A DNA stretch of 64,000 nucleotides, taken from assembly GCA_022606425.2 (NCBI GenBank), contig JAHDVF020000068.1, forward strand, positions 620,001-684,000. The letters run 5' to 3'. The notes under the pieces were generated by a model, which saw only the letters and a program-made list of their open reading frames with translations, ran no database searches and was not told where the DNA came from. A program made the translations under genes and the position numbers. The DNA is from Lepidostoma basale. Taxonomy: Eukaryota > Arthropoda > Insecta > Trichoptera > Lepidostomatidae. Below are positions 1 through 10,549 of the stretch, piece after piece (the stretch's first letter is position 1; the number at the start of each line of letters is the position of its first letter).

Positions 1-340
1 CAGGAAACATTCATGTCGCAACACGTGACCAATCCATCTCGCGCGCCTCTCCGCTATGGTGTTCAACATGTGTCTACTCTCTTCAACTCTGCTAAGAACC
101 TCCTCATTTGTAATGTGGTCCCTCCGTGAAACATGAGCAATTCGTCGGTAGGTCCACATCTCTAATGCCTCCAGCCTTTTGCGTTCTCTTTCGCCCAGGC
201 ACCAAGTCTCGCAGCCGTATAGTAAAACACTCCACACCAATGTTTTTACAAGTTGTTTTCAGAGGTTTAGGTCTATGTTGTTGGAATAATTTAGATTTTT
301 TAGTGGATACGACTATCGATGTCTTTCTTTGATCGACCAT
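1..340 (-). mobile_element. Non-LTR retrotransposon, C-terminal RT-distal fragment
   Basis: Read on the minus strand, one frame encodes the region downstream of a non-LTR reverse transcriptase: a VWSVLLYGCETW block, then KRLEALEMWTYRR, then RARWIGHVLRHECF running off the window start. These blocks are typical of the C-terminal part of RTE/Jockey-type ORF2. The 240 bases nearest the window edge are open; further upstream there are stops, so this is a dead, truncated copy. The longest ATG-started frame here is a shadow in another frame. Confidence 0.75.
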
Positions 341-663
341 CCCGTGTAATGCTGCTCCCCAGGTAAACAAAAGACTTTACGTTCTTGGATTAAGAATGAT
401 TATTTCTAACAGGATATAAAAAACACGGAAGACGAATAGCCAACAGAGCTAATCCCCGCACATGAGATGACCCAAGTCCAAGGTTACAAACAAGAACGAG
501 TAAACAATCTCGCCAACTTAGATAACTAACATAGTTTTTAACAGTGCACATACGAGTATTTGTACTGTTAATCTAAAAAAAACTAGCTATATTACTGCGT
601 AACTAATGAGTATGTGATTAGTTTTATAGTATTTTTGATTGATTACATAAATAATAACAATAC

Positions 664-1135
664 TTGAGAACCATAAACTGTTTAGTGATTTTTTTAGTCG
701 AAATGAGATTAGAAACCATCAAAGCGACAGCCGTGGCTGGCTGCTTGCGCGACACCATATGGAGGAACAAACACATGCTAACCGAAAGTAACGTCAAGAT
801 ATACAAGGCATGCGTTCGCCCCATCATGACGTATGGAATAGAGGTCAGAACGATACCAATAGAACTAAGAACCTTCTTAGAGGCAGGCAAAACCAGGCAA
901 AACCCTCAGAGATCGGATCAGAAATGAAACGATAAGGCCTATCTGTGGTGTTGAGGACATGAGATGGGGAAGAAGCAGAGGACATAGTGAGAGAGACCAT
1001 AGGACAAGCAGCAAGAGATTACTAGGATGCCCGCCGAAGAGATGGAGAGGTGGCTTGACATCATCATCCCATGACAGCCCACCGTTACACAAACAGGTCA
1101 TATGACCTAAACTAAGAGGAATAAGAAAAAGAAGA
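664..1135 (+). mobile_element. RTE-like non-LTR fragment (family C), 3' end
   Basis: The plus strand encodes IWRNKHML, a VKIYKACVRPIMTYG block and, after frame breaks, a CPPKRW block. This is the RT-distal region of an RTE-type ORF2 and is the same family as the minus-strand copy at 14908-15600. It ends in an AAG-rich tail near 1128. Several frameshifts mean it is not functional. Confidence 0.7.
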
Positions 1136-1137
1136 CT

Positions 1138-1200
1138 TGGCTTGGATCTTCTGGCTTACAAAGGTTCAGCTCTAATGGGTATTCCTCTTACATCTGTGGG
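1138..1200 (-). repeat. Jockey-like 3' end fragment
   Basis: On the minus strand this stretch carries CTTTGTAAGCCAGAAGATCC next to GTAAGAGGAAT. The same words follow the Jockey ORF end at 27860-27930 and recur at 47615-47660, so this is a third short copy of that 3' untranslated region. Confidence 0.5.
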
Positions 1201-2409
1201 AAACATTTTTAGAAATGTGATTTGGTAGTTGTTTTATGCGGGGGCTTAATGTGTGACCCAGGGAGCGAGGGAAGATTTAGGGTTTATTCTAAAGTACTAC
1301 ATAACAGGTAATTGAAGACCAGTTAGGGTTGGCATTGTAGAGTATGATGCGATCAGTCTAATTTAAAAATAAGTCTGTTCCAATGGGGAAGAGAAGAACA
1401 GTCCCTGGATGGAGTTGTGGTAGGAGAAAATAATAATAATTAGGCTAATTTGTATAGCGCCGTTTTCGTGAATAGCTCACCTCAATGGCGATTGACAATG
1501 TTTTTAGTCATGAGAGCTGCATGTGACACCAGCAATCATATAACCGTTGCTTACATTTTATGCAATATTTAGAAAAGGTGGGTTTTTTAGTGAGATGTAT
1601 AATCTGTCGGATTGTCAATGCATGTCATGTTATTTGATTAATATTGTTGATACTTTACAAAGGGTGAAGATTCTATATCACATTATTTGAAAATGTTATG
1701 TAAAAACTTCAGTTTAGAGAGGTTAGGCAGCCAAATTGATAAACCAGCACTGCGGAAACACAAATGTATAATATTATATTAAAATGTTTGTAGCACGTAT
1801 ATAAAGAGTTATAATACAATCATAGTCGTAATTTATAATAATTTCACATTTATAATCTAAATAAAATAAGATCACAGCACAATACACAGTAACTTCACGA
1901 ATTTTAATACTGATATCCGGCCCCATAAATCGCCATGTTGCAAATATTGTTTATTGTGCTTACGCCCTAGTAAATACTTTCAAGGCGGCATGGCATTGGG
2001 TTTTCATAACATAATGAAAACCTGATCTTGACCATCATAAATCAACTCGGTCAAAAGATTCTTTGAGGCTTTATGGTTCTCAGGTACATATATGATTTAT
2101 TGAATATCGGAACGCTGATAAATAAAGAACAGATAACATCATTTTTATCGGACTTGCGTCATCATCAATTGGGTTGTCACTACACAAGTATTCCGAATAC
2201 GTCTGGATTTTAGAAGAAAACCTGTGTTATTTCATCGATCTATGCGTTCCGGGAATTCGCCGAATGCTCGTGTAAATAAAATCTATTAACAGTATTGATG
2301 ATCGCATCGTCAAGGCGATCCCTGTTTCTAGGATAATTTTTTGTATAATACTGTTTGTATTATTCACACTCGGTCCCCTACCCGTCACAAGACTGCTTCG
2401 ATGAAAACT
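1201..2409. other. No gene seen; AT-rich, one short repeat tail
   Basis: No coding frame with recognisable content. At 1425-1500 lies a copy of the L2-like 3' tail (AATAATAATAATTAGGC followed by a GTGAATAGCTCACCTC block) that is also found at 36560-36615 and 56436-56500. The remainder is unassigned AT-rich sequence. Confidence 0.5.
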
Positions 2410-2770
2410 ATAAAACATTACTGAAAACGACAAACAAAACAATCAGACCTGACCAAATTTGAGACCTTGAAAATTGTACACAGAATGACCATGGAAGAGA
2501 CAACAGGCAGCAGCTACAAATTAACTAAAAATTCAGACATACACAGACACTGGACCAGGAACTGTGACAGATATCACTTACCGAATGCACGAACTAAGAC
2601 AGGACAATCAAGGATATTGAACAATGGACTGAAACTTTACAATGAACTACCAAAAGACACAAGGAGTCTCACTACAACTCAATATAAAATATATCTGAAA
2701 CTTTTTTTAATTGTATCTCAATAGAGACGAAGAAACAAACTGGAAACTGAATATGGATGATCAAGGTGTT
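2410..2770 (+). mobile_element. CR1/Crack-like non-LTR C-terminal fragment
   Basis: An open frame encodes HRHWTRNCDRYHLPNARTKTG followed by LKLYNELPKDTR, the usual C-terminal end of CR1-superfamily ORF2 (a basic Asn-rich stretch, then the LYNELP motif). It resembles the copy at 14515-14820 in the LYNELP block. Its end overlaps a fragment of repeat family F (GTATCTCAATAGAGACG). Confidence 0.6.
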
Positions 2771-3189
2771 TACAGGACTACTGTGATACAATTAAAAATT
2801 TAAATTAACCACCCACAGGTGAAAATCCAGGATTCGTATACAGATATAAGTATACATTTCACAAATATTTATATCTGAAACATTACATAATTAATAGTTA
2901 GATCTAAAAATGTATCCATATAACCCAATTGGTTTTTTAAAAAAAGACTTATATCAAGGATTTACATCAATGATATTAGAATTTATTTTACAATCTTCAA
3001 TGTGAGCAGAAAATAGCTCATTATTATGAAGAAGGAATCTGGTCGTGTCCAGGTTTGAACCCATGTCCCCTGGATCAGGAGCCAAGCGTTCTATCCCCTA
3101 AATAAAATTATAAAAAAAAGTTTCTTGAACAATGGTGAAACTTTTTAGGACTTTTACATAAGCCATAAATCCCCTCACGCCCTCTTTGG

Positions 3190-3424
3190 GAGGAGCACTT
3201 CAGGCTACACATCAAACCATCACATATTTTCTCCTTCTCTTCTACCTAACCATTTCTTCACTGCTGAAAGTAGGCCTCTTGAAGCATTCTCCATTTTCCT
3301 CTATCCCCCGACTGGGATTAAATCGTAAGTCCATATTTTTTGGGATCGACTGATGCTCCCATTTCCCTCTCATGGTTTCCACGTCAAGATTCTGGGTGCC
3401 CATCTCCTGTTCCACCTATTTTTC
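3190..3424. other. Unassigned repeat-like sequence
   Basis: Contains CTGCTGAAAGTAGGCCTCTT, which resembles the RTE-D 3' end near 44760 (CTGCTGAATGTAGGCCTCTC). It is probably a degenerate minus-strand RTE-D tail next to the CR1-B fragment. No gene seen. Confidence 0.35.
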
Positions 3425-3665
3425 TATTACTTTTGGGAATGCTCGGGACCAACTCTTTGCAGCTTCGAAGAGATGGGCATCTCAGAACCCATTTCTTTAG
3501 ATTACTCAGGGGATATTTCGAGAACTCAGCCGTGCTGGAGGATGTTCGGCTTTTTGTCCCTGATAGATATCTCCGACAGCGACAGCATAGATTGTTTTAC
3601 CTACCAGCCGCCAGAATCAACCTGCCTCTGGTGACACTGCCCATTTCCACTTCAGATTGGTAACA
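3425..3665 (+). mobile_element. CR1-superfamily fragment (family CR1-B)
   Basis: Encodes LGMLGTNSLQLRRDGHLRTH, a RLLRGYFENSAVLED block and FVPDRYLRQRQHRLFYLPAA. This is nearly the same as the longer minus-strand copy at 19205-20019. Copies of the same C-terminal domain occur at 24630, 25692 and 39545. Confidence 0.75.
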
Positions 3666-3786
3666 CAGTCCATCACCTCTGTAAGCTTTGTCCGGCGTCT
3701 GATTTCGGTATTGCGTAATTTTTTCCCTTAGATCTATACCAAGCATTGGTCTCTCGAGTTTTAGATAATTGTTCAAGGAACAATAA

Positions 3787-4465
3787 ATGTCAGTAAAACC
3801 AAATGGATGACATTCGGACGGCTTGACTACAGTGGGTCAGTATTGCATATGACCGCGCGCCGTAACGTTGAAAGGGTGGAAAAATTTAAATGCCTCGTCA
3901 GCATACTAACGCAATCTCTTGACCCAGATATAGAGATAAAATGCAAAATTGAGGCAGTAAGACCTACGTTAAATAAAATGAAATTACTCTTCTGCAATGA
4001 TAACGTAAACTTGAAACTCCGACAAAAAATGAGTGGTCTGTTTTATTGTACGGATGTGAAACGTGGACCTTGAAAGTTAACTCAATGAACAGACTCGAAG
4101 CATTTGAAATGTGGCTCCATCGCCGAATGCTCAGAGTTCCCTGGACAGACGTGATTACAAGTCCTGAGGCGAGCTAGAGTTGACAGGGAACTGTTATCAA
4201 CTATCAAGGTTCGAAAGATTCCACTGGGTCATATACTGCGTGTGGAAAAGTACTACCTTCGCCAACTGATATTGGAGGGGAAAATTGAGGGACGCCGAGG
4301 GCCCGGTAGGAGAAAAATGTCCTGGCTGCGAAATGTGAGGAAGTGGACCGGCATCCGATGTGTGGAGGAGCTTTTCCGGGCGGCGCAGGACAAGGACAGG
4401 TTCGCCGAGATGATCGCCAATGTTAGGGGGACCCGACAGGGCACTTGAAGAAGAAGAAGAAGTTC
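3787..4465 (+). mobile_element. RTE-like non-LTR element, family B, 3' part
   Basis: Consecutive blocks FKCLVSILTQSLDPDIEIKC, NKMKLLFCNDNVNLKLRQ, MNRLEAFEMWLHRRMLRVPW and GRRGPGRRKMSWLRNVRKW follow each other on the plus strand across at least two frameshifts. It ends in GAAGAAGAAGAAG. Sister copies lie at 46262-46605 and 50676-51245. The domain is the thumb/C-terminal region of a non-LTR RT. Confidence 0.8.
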
Positions 4466-4749
4466 AAGAAACAATAATTTAATTATATTTTACAGGAAGC
4501 CTACATGGTTTTAAATCACGCAGCCCTGGTTGATTAACATGTGTTACTCGTGTGTATTCCCCAATATTTATTATTGTACTTAGATATCTCTCTCGGTTAC
4601 GTTCGTATGGGAGTGCCCACCATACATTGAAAAAGTTTTATTTTCGTATGTGGTCCCAGCAACCAGTAACTGCAGTCTTTTGCTATCTACAACGGATAGC
4701 AAACGTGCGATCTGCGTGAATTTGTGTGTATTTTTTACATTGCATAATC

Positions 4750-5553
4750 ATGGCAGCGAGTTCTGAAGTCGTCGAGTTACCCGGAGAATTCTATAAGAAC
4801 ATGCTGAGTGACGTTATGAAACGGGAATTTAAAGATTTCACCACAATTGTTACTGCGGCTTCCGGAAAAGGAGAAAACTTCAACGGTCTCTTGTACAGAA
4901 TCACAGGTGAAGGCGTCAAGAAAGACGACGATACAAACACATCTCAGTTGTCTTTGGTGCTTAAAATTCCTATCCAAATACCAAGCTTACGAGAAAAATG
5001 GCCAGTGAATATGATTTATCGAAAAGAAGTATACATATACAATGTAATTCTGCCGGAATTATATTTACTTCAAGACTCTTTCGCGATGCCAGAATCGGAA
5101 AGGTTTCGCGCTGCTAAATGCTATAGCGCGGGAGACGAAGAATTTGAGGAATATCTTCTAATGGAAGACTTATGCGTCAGTGGATATAAATTATCCAATA
5201 GAAGAGTGTCTTTGAGTTACAAACAAATGCAGTTAATCTTAAAAACTCTAGCCAGCTTTCACGCTTTGTCATTTGTTCTGAAAAAGCTGAAGCCAGAAAA
5301 GTTTATCGAATTCTCCACCTACTTGAACGACTTACAAGCTTTTCCTCCAGAATTAATGGGATTTGTAATCGTCGCTCAGTCAAGGGCTTTAAGTGTTTTG
5401 GATGATCCAGTATTATTGGAAAAAGCCACCAACTATGGTTCTCCTGACATCGTTCAGAAACTGATGGAACTCATGGATCCGAAAAACGTGAATCCTTATT
5501 CTGTGATTTGCCATGGGGACTGCTGGAATAACAACCTTCTGTTTAAGTCTGAG
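4750..5553 (+). CDS. EcKinase/CHK-like kinase, variable first exon 1a
   Basis: Encodes residues 1-268 of an ecdysteroid-kinase-like protein (Pfam EcKinase/SMART CHK family), small-molecule kinases linked to ecdysteroid 22-phosphorylation and detoxification. Visible kinase parts: a Gly/Lys-rich loop, ASGKGENFNG (residues 37-46), the candidate ATP-binding lysine in LSLVLKIP, and the Brenner motif ICHGDCWNNN near the end. I chose the ATG at 4750 over the one at 4726 because the encoded start (MAASSEVVELPG) aligns with exon 1b (MEANIEVVKIPG). The exon is 804 bases, fully open, and ends GAG|gtaagc in phase 0. The C-terminal third with LLDWQ is missing here. The only matching plus-strand acceptor exon downstream before the next gene is at 21456, about 15.9 kb away and beyond three other first-exon copies. 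Whether it is spliced to that exon or is a stranded partial duplicate cannot be seen from sequence. Confidence 0.85.
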
Positions 5554-6159
5554 GTAAGCACCAAATAGAACTTTTTATATGTTTAATAGACTATGGAAAA
5601 AAGGATTTACCCCCCCATTCACATATATCTAACAGCAGCCAAAAAAATACATCAAATCTATAAACAAAATGTCTGCAATTATGCTATATCCCTGTAATTC
5701 TTCACCTGTAAATATTACGACATTCTTAGTAACATGTAAATAGCTTCAGTCAACAATCCGCACGCGAATACGTTGACATTTGCAATGCCAACTTGACGTT
5801 ATAATATCATTTTCGATACGGCAATGACATTTGGCGCCTAACAGAAGTAACAAATAATACATTGACATATCGGTGAGTGTTGCCAGTCGAAAAAATATAT
5901 AAATTTAATTCAATAAGCTTAATCTCTAAAGATAGTGTTCTTGAATGTCTTTTTGTAAATAGTAATCGAAATTCTGTGACATTTTATAACATTTTCATTT
6001 TATCACCATCACTTTGTGTTGTGAATTCGCATTTGAATAATTGTTTAATAACATTTCGGACTGTACGGTTACATACTCTTACATACTTACATACTTGTAA
6101 GTACTTTATAACGCAATGGTGACGCAATGATGCCAAGCACTTTGAAATACTTTTTATCA
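5554..6159. other. Gap between exons 1a and 1b; no terminal exon
   Basis: This gap contains no sequence encoding the EcKinase C-terminal region (no PVDxxLLDWQ). Exon 1a therefore has no private second exon here. The stretch is AT-rich and no repeat is recognised. Confidence 0.6.
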
Positions 6160-6253
6160 GTGGAACTACAATCAGTACTGTAGTCATCTACTGTATACAG
6201 ATGTGTCTGGTTAACCAAAAAAATATTCCGCGCTGTCTTTAGATTGCGCAACA
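6140..6253 (+). promoter_or_regulatory. Upstream region of exon 1b, duplicated at exon 1c
   Basis: The ~110 bases before the exon 1b ATG (TACTTTTTATCAGTGG, then GTGTCTGGTTAACC, ATATTCCGCGCTGTCTTTAG, GCGCAACA) recur almost base for base before exon 1c at 10438-10549. The duplicated unit therefore included flanking 5' sequence as well as the exon. ATCAGT resembles an arthropod initiator, but no clear TATA box is visible. Promoter function is inferred. Confidence 0.4.
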
Positions 6254-7057
6254 ATGGAAGCGAATATCGAAGTCGTGAAGATACCCGGAGAATTCTTCAA
6301 CAATGAACTGAATGACGTTTTAAACCGAGAGTTTAAAGAATTCACCACAACCATCACTGCAGCTTCTGGTAAAGGAGAGAACTTTAACGGCGTCGTGTAC
6401 AGAATCACTGTTAAAGGCCTAAAGAAAGCTGACGATAAATCTACATCTCATTTATCTTTGGTGCTTAAAATTCCACCCCAAGTCCGTGAAATAAGAGACA
6501 AACTTCCTGTGAGTTTTATGTTTAAAAAAGAGATATACATTTACAATGTGATTATCCCGGAACTGTATTCACTTCAAGATTTATTTGCAGTGCCAGAATC
6601 AGAAAGATTTCACGCGGCAAAATGCTACAGCGCAGGAGATGCAGAATTTGAGGAATATATTCTAATGGAAGACCTGTGTGCCAGTGGATATAATTTAACC
6701 GATAGAAGGGTGGCTTTGACTTACAAGCAGTTCCAGTTAATCCTAAAAAGGCTGGCAAGTTTTCACGCTCTATCATTCGTGCTGAAAAAACTGAAACCCG
6801 AAAAGTTTATTGAATATTCCAGAATTTTGAATGATATATTAGCTTACTCCCCAGAATGGTGGGGATACTTTCTAACCTGTAAGCCGGGAGCTATAAGTGT
6901 TTTAGAAGATCCTGTGTTAGTGGAAAAGGCCAGTAACTACGGTTCTCCTGACTTCTTGAAGAAACTGATGTATTTGACTGATCCAGACAGTGTTAAACCT
7001 TATTCAGTTATTTGCCATGGGGACACTTGGTACAATAATCTTTTATTTAAAGTTCAG
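6254..7057 (+). CDS. EcKinase/CHK-like kinase, variable first exon 1b
   Basis: 268 open codons (804 bases, the same length as 1a), starting MEANIEVVKIPG and ending at a phase-0 donor, CAG|gtaagt. It has the loop ASGKGENFNG, the lysine of LSLVLKIP, FHALSFVLKKLKPEKF and the Brenner motif VICHGDTWYNNLLF; the change to WYNN keeps the HGDxWxxN pattern. It is closely related to exon 1a and almost identical over long stretches to exon 1c, so 1b and 1c are a recent duplication. No LLDWQ exon lies between 7058 and the next first exon; the nearest plus-strand acceptor exon is at 21456. It acts as a kinase first exon only if spliced there. Intact reading frame and donor argue for recent or present constraint. 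Confidence 0.85.
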
Positions 7058-7172
7058 GTAAGTACCGAATATTTTGGAAGAAGACCTTCTTTATTCATTG
7101 GTAGAATAATGGTTATTATTCATTTTCATAGGTTATATGAAAGAGTTCAAAAATTACTGTGTTTGTTTAGTT

Positions 7173-7440
7173 GATTCACAAACCGAAGAGTTATTGCTTA
7201 TGTGTTAGTATTTAGGTATTTCTTGGAAACTGATTGATTGACGGGTAAAATGCGTCAAACGGTCAGTGTCTTCCGAGACGCGAGGCGGAGCGCACGCGTT
7301 TGACTGCTTATATACTCGGTGATTCGAAAAATTCTCGTTTTGCAGGAGTGTTTTTATTATTGATTAATCGCAAATTTACCATGTCGAAATTAGGAAAAGG
7401 AAAGCCACTTTCGGGTCAGTTTAAATACATTATATAGAAA
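7173..7440 (+). mobile_element. DNA-transposon-like 5' end, also at 56175-56405 inverted
   Basis: Starts near TTCACAAACCGAAGA and has a promoter-like stretch with TATATACTCGG followed 3' by TTTACCATGTCGAAATTAGG. The same start, the GATTAATCGCAAATTTACC block and the ATGTCGAAATTAGGAA start occur on the minus strand at 56175-56405 inside a CCT3 intron. The short start MSKLGKGKPLS resembles N-termini of IS630-type transposases, which is a guess. The rest of the element is absent or unrecognisable. Confidence 0.45.
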
Positions 7441-7934
7441 GAAATTTTTTAATAACTAGTAATAATATCCTAGAGATAAACACCTGCAAGGTTCATAAAA
7501 TTTTAATTGAAACCAATAAAGGAAAAAATATCATTAATACCTATATGTCCCACCCTTAGTCGCTTTTTCAAGGAAAAATCAATTAACAAATTATAATGTT
7601 TGTATAAAAATAAAAATACTGTCTAGATGTTTGTAAACGCACTGTCACTCATACTAATGCAAACGATCTCCTTGTAGTGAACGGACTTCTATCTCTCCCC
7701 GTAATTCTTTTTCGTGCTATAAAAAAGAATTTTATCGAAATAAACGCCAAAATTATAAATTTTCCGCTAAAGTTGTTTGCGTTATTTCCTCCCCAGGGTC
7801 AAAGTTATTAAATTCAATTATTTTCATTTGAATACATCCTGGTCAATATTATTAACATCTTATTGAGATCCGAAGGTCGATCATAACTTTATATATAAAT
7901 ATTGTCACCAAATATATCCACATAATATATCCAC
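7441..7934. other. No gene seen
   Basis: AT-rich sequence between two repeats. No coding frame or known repeat recognised. Confidence 0.5.
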
Positions 7935-8453
7935 AGAAGCAAAGATGGCAGTACACAATGGAGTTCTAGTGCCAACCCTCATGTATGAAAGTGAAGATTG
8001 GAGCTGGCAAAATAGGGATGAAAGCAGGATAAACGCTGTAGAAATGAGATCACTAAGAAGAGTGTGCGGTAAAATGTTGTATGATAGAATACCGAACGAT
8101 GACATAAGAAAGAAATGTAAGGCAGATGACTGCATCATGAATAAAATTAAAAAAGGATCCCTGATATGGTTTGGACATATGGAACGAATGGATGAGAGTA
8201 GAATGGTTAAAAAGTTGTACACAAGCAGCGTGAGTGGGAAAAGAAGCCGAGGATGACCGAGGAAAACATGGCATGACCAAATTAATCAATTACTAAAAGG
8301 CGGCCACATTCGAAGTCGGAATAATCGATGTGCGTGCATGTTACGATGTATGAATGTAGAGGAAGCCAGAGAGGTATGCCAGGACAGGCCATTGTGGCAA
8401 TCCATCCTCTCTGCCTACCCCTCCGGGGAAATGGCGTGATGGTTAGTTAGTTT
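7935..8453 (+). mobile_element. RTE-like family A, 3' fragment
   Basis: Encodes [45 protein letters not shown] and, past an in-frame TGA in the basic block, RKTWHDQINQLLKGGHIRSR. It ends with CTACCCCTCCGGGGAAATGG and GGTTAGTTAG. This is the standard 3' module of family A; dead by nonsense and truncation. Confidence 0.85.
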
Positions 8454-8566
8454 GTCACCATCAAAACGTGCTTTATGGTAATCTAATGAGTTTACTGATA
8501 TCTCTTGATGGAAGTTCATTTTATTGAAAGCTAAGGCATTAACACTGTGGAATTCCACAGAAATAA

Positions 8567-8873
8567 ACTTTGGAAATTGAAAATAGCTTTGTTTATAATC
8601 CACAAAATATTAAAACAAAATACCACATGTTTCGGAGGATACCTCCATCTTCAGGTGTAACAATATAATAAAAACTAAACAAAGAAAGACTTATAAAAAA
8701 CGCATTTAATAATCGATACAATAAAATACTTTTCAAATGCGTTTGAAAGTCTTTCTTTGTTTAGTTTTTTATATTATATTTTTACACCTGAAGATGGAGG
8801 TATCCTCCGAAATATGGCGTGTTTTTAAACATTTTGTGGATAATAAAATAAAGATATTTTCAATTTCCAAAGT
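8567..8873. repeat. Foldback (palindromic) element, arms ~135 bp
   Basis: The left arm begins ACTTTGGAAATTGAAAATA and the right arm ends with its reverse complement. Inner arms carry GGATACCTCCATCTTCAGG on one side and CCTGAAGATGGAGGTATCC on the other, then matching AAAGAAAGACTT/AAGTCTTTCTTT. The loop centres on ~8705. A part copy is at 32391-32500. Each arm holds a hammerhead-like core (CTGAAGA, GGAGG hairpin, GAAA). No coding capacity. Confidence 0.75.
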
Positions 8874-9478
8874 GTAAGTGAATGGTGGACATTTGGAGCA
8901 AGTAGATGAGTTCGTGTATTTGGGTAGTATGTTTAGAAAAGATGGGCGAGTGGTGAGGGATATTGAAAGAAGGATTGGGGCAGGCAACAAAGTGAATGGT
9001 GCGCTTAAAGTTGTTCTTATACCGATCCTTATTTATGGAAGCGGAGCATGGAACTGGCAAATGAAGGATGAAAGTAGAATAAATGCAGTAAAAATGAGAT
9101 CTCTTAGACGAATGTGCCGATACTCTGTGTATGATATGTCGAATGAAAATATAATAAGTGAATGCGGTGCGAATGATGGTGTTATGAACAAAATAATGAA
9201 ATGATCATTAAGAAGGTTTGGATACATGGAAAGAATGAATGAAGAAAGAATTGTAAAAAACGTATATGTTAACGATGTAAATGGAACTAGAATAGAGGAA
9301 GAACGAGGAAAACGTGGCACGATCAAATAAATCAAATATTGAATGTCGGCCACGTGAATGTATGAATGTTGAGGAAGCGAAAGAAATAAGTCAGGAAATA
9401 AAAGTGTGGCAGTCCATTCCTTCTGCTTACCCCTTCGGAGAGACGGTGTAATGATTAGTTAGTTAGTAAGTTAGTTAT
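8873..9478 (+). mobile_element. RTE-like family A, 3' fragment
   Basis: Encodes [52 protein letters not shown], then a stop at GSLRWFG (ATGATCATTAAGAAGG) and further frame breaks. It ends TTAGTTAGTTAG at 9478. It starts exactly at the right arm of the foldback element, so one inserted at or through the other. Confidence 0.85.
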
Positions 9479-9690
9479 GTTATTTTGTTTATTATTATTA
9501 ACGTTTTCCACTTGTCTTTATTTTAACATAAAACAAAATATAAAATGTTAACAATGAGGCCCTGAAATATTGAGTAAGACAGCGTATAGCCCCATGCTTG
9601 GGGCGGAGTGATTGTTTCTTAGATTACGTTAGGATTTAGACTACCAACGACATCTACCGATAATATAACACAATTAAGTAACTAATAGTA
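9479..9690. other. No gene seen
   Basis: Spacer between a family A tail and the hAT-like element; no recognised content. Confidence 0.5.
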
Positions 9691-10319
9691 GGGATGGGCA
9701 AAATGAATCACTTAACGGATCTGATCTGAACGGTTCCGCTCAGTAAAGTGAGCCGACTCTTTTTAACGATTCATGGTTCACCATTTTGAGTCGTTTGTTA
9801 AAAATGAATTTCTGCAAAGTTTGAAATTATTTTGGTGACCTTTTTTTTTATCGACCAATAAGGTGATTCCGGTGACCGACAAAAATTATTGGTGACCTTT
9901 TTTTTTTTGCTCGTCGACCTAAAAAAATTATTTGGCGACCTTTTTATTTATTTTTTGCTCGTCGGCTAAAAAACCGATCACCAGGATAATTTTTTTATCA
10001 ATGATCTATAATTTTTTGTCGATTAGCTAAAAAAAAAAAAAGGTCGCCAACGATTTCCGTCCCCAATTTTTCGACAAACAACTTTTTTAACAAACGACTC
10101 GATAATTATTAAGAAGAGTCAGCTCACTTTGCTGAGCGGAACCGTTCAGCTCAGATCCCTTAAAGAGCTCACTAAAAAGAGTCGACTCTTTTGCAATAAT
10201 ATACGATTCACCCAGCGGATCATTGAGCTGCAGCTCTTTTTTTATGGATCATCGCTCACCCGCTCACCAAAACGATTCGAATCTTTGAGTCGACTCGTGA
10301 GCGGATCGCACATCCCTAA
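9691..10319. mobile_element. hAT-like non-autonomous element with inverted repeats
   Basis: Ends TAGGGATGGGCA (left) and CGCACATCCCTA (right) resemble hAT termini. A ~46-base internal inverted repeat includes CTGAACGGTTCCGCTCAG near 9725 and CTGAGCGGAACCGTTCAG near 10132. The right part is rich in GAGTCGACTC. Between lie poly-T runs with repeated GGTGACC. No clear 8-bp target duplication was found, so the class call is tentative; it has no transposase. Confidence 0.5.
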
Positions 10320-10437
10320 ACGCCGTTTCAAAATTTGCTAACTGCTTGTGAATAACGCGGAGAAAATATTTATTCTGGGATGTTTATACACCAATTATGA
10401 AGCCAACACTTCGGCAGATTATCGCAACACATACTTA

Positions 10438-10549
10438 CATGAAATACTTTTTATCAGTGAAACTACAATCAGTACTGTAGTCTACTCTGTCTACAGTTGT
10501 GTCTGGTTAACCTAAAAAATATTCCGCGCTGTCTTTAGTTTGCGCAACA
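10438..10549 (+). promoter_or_regulatory. Duplicated upstream region of exon 1c
   Basis: Near-identical to 6140-6253 (ACTACAATCAGTACTGTAGT, GTGTCTGGTTAACC, ATATTCCGCGCTGTCTTTAG, GCGCAACA). This shows that exon 1b/1c duplicated with their 5' flank. Confidence 0.45.

Noticed and set aside
4726..4749. Upstream ATG of EcKinase exon 1a
   Set aside because: Adds nine residues absent from the related exons; the ATG at 4750 aligns with exon 1b and gives the same 268-codon length.
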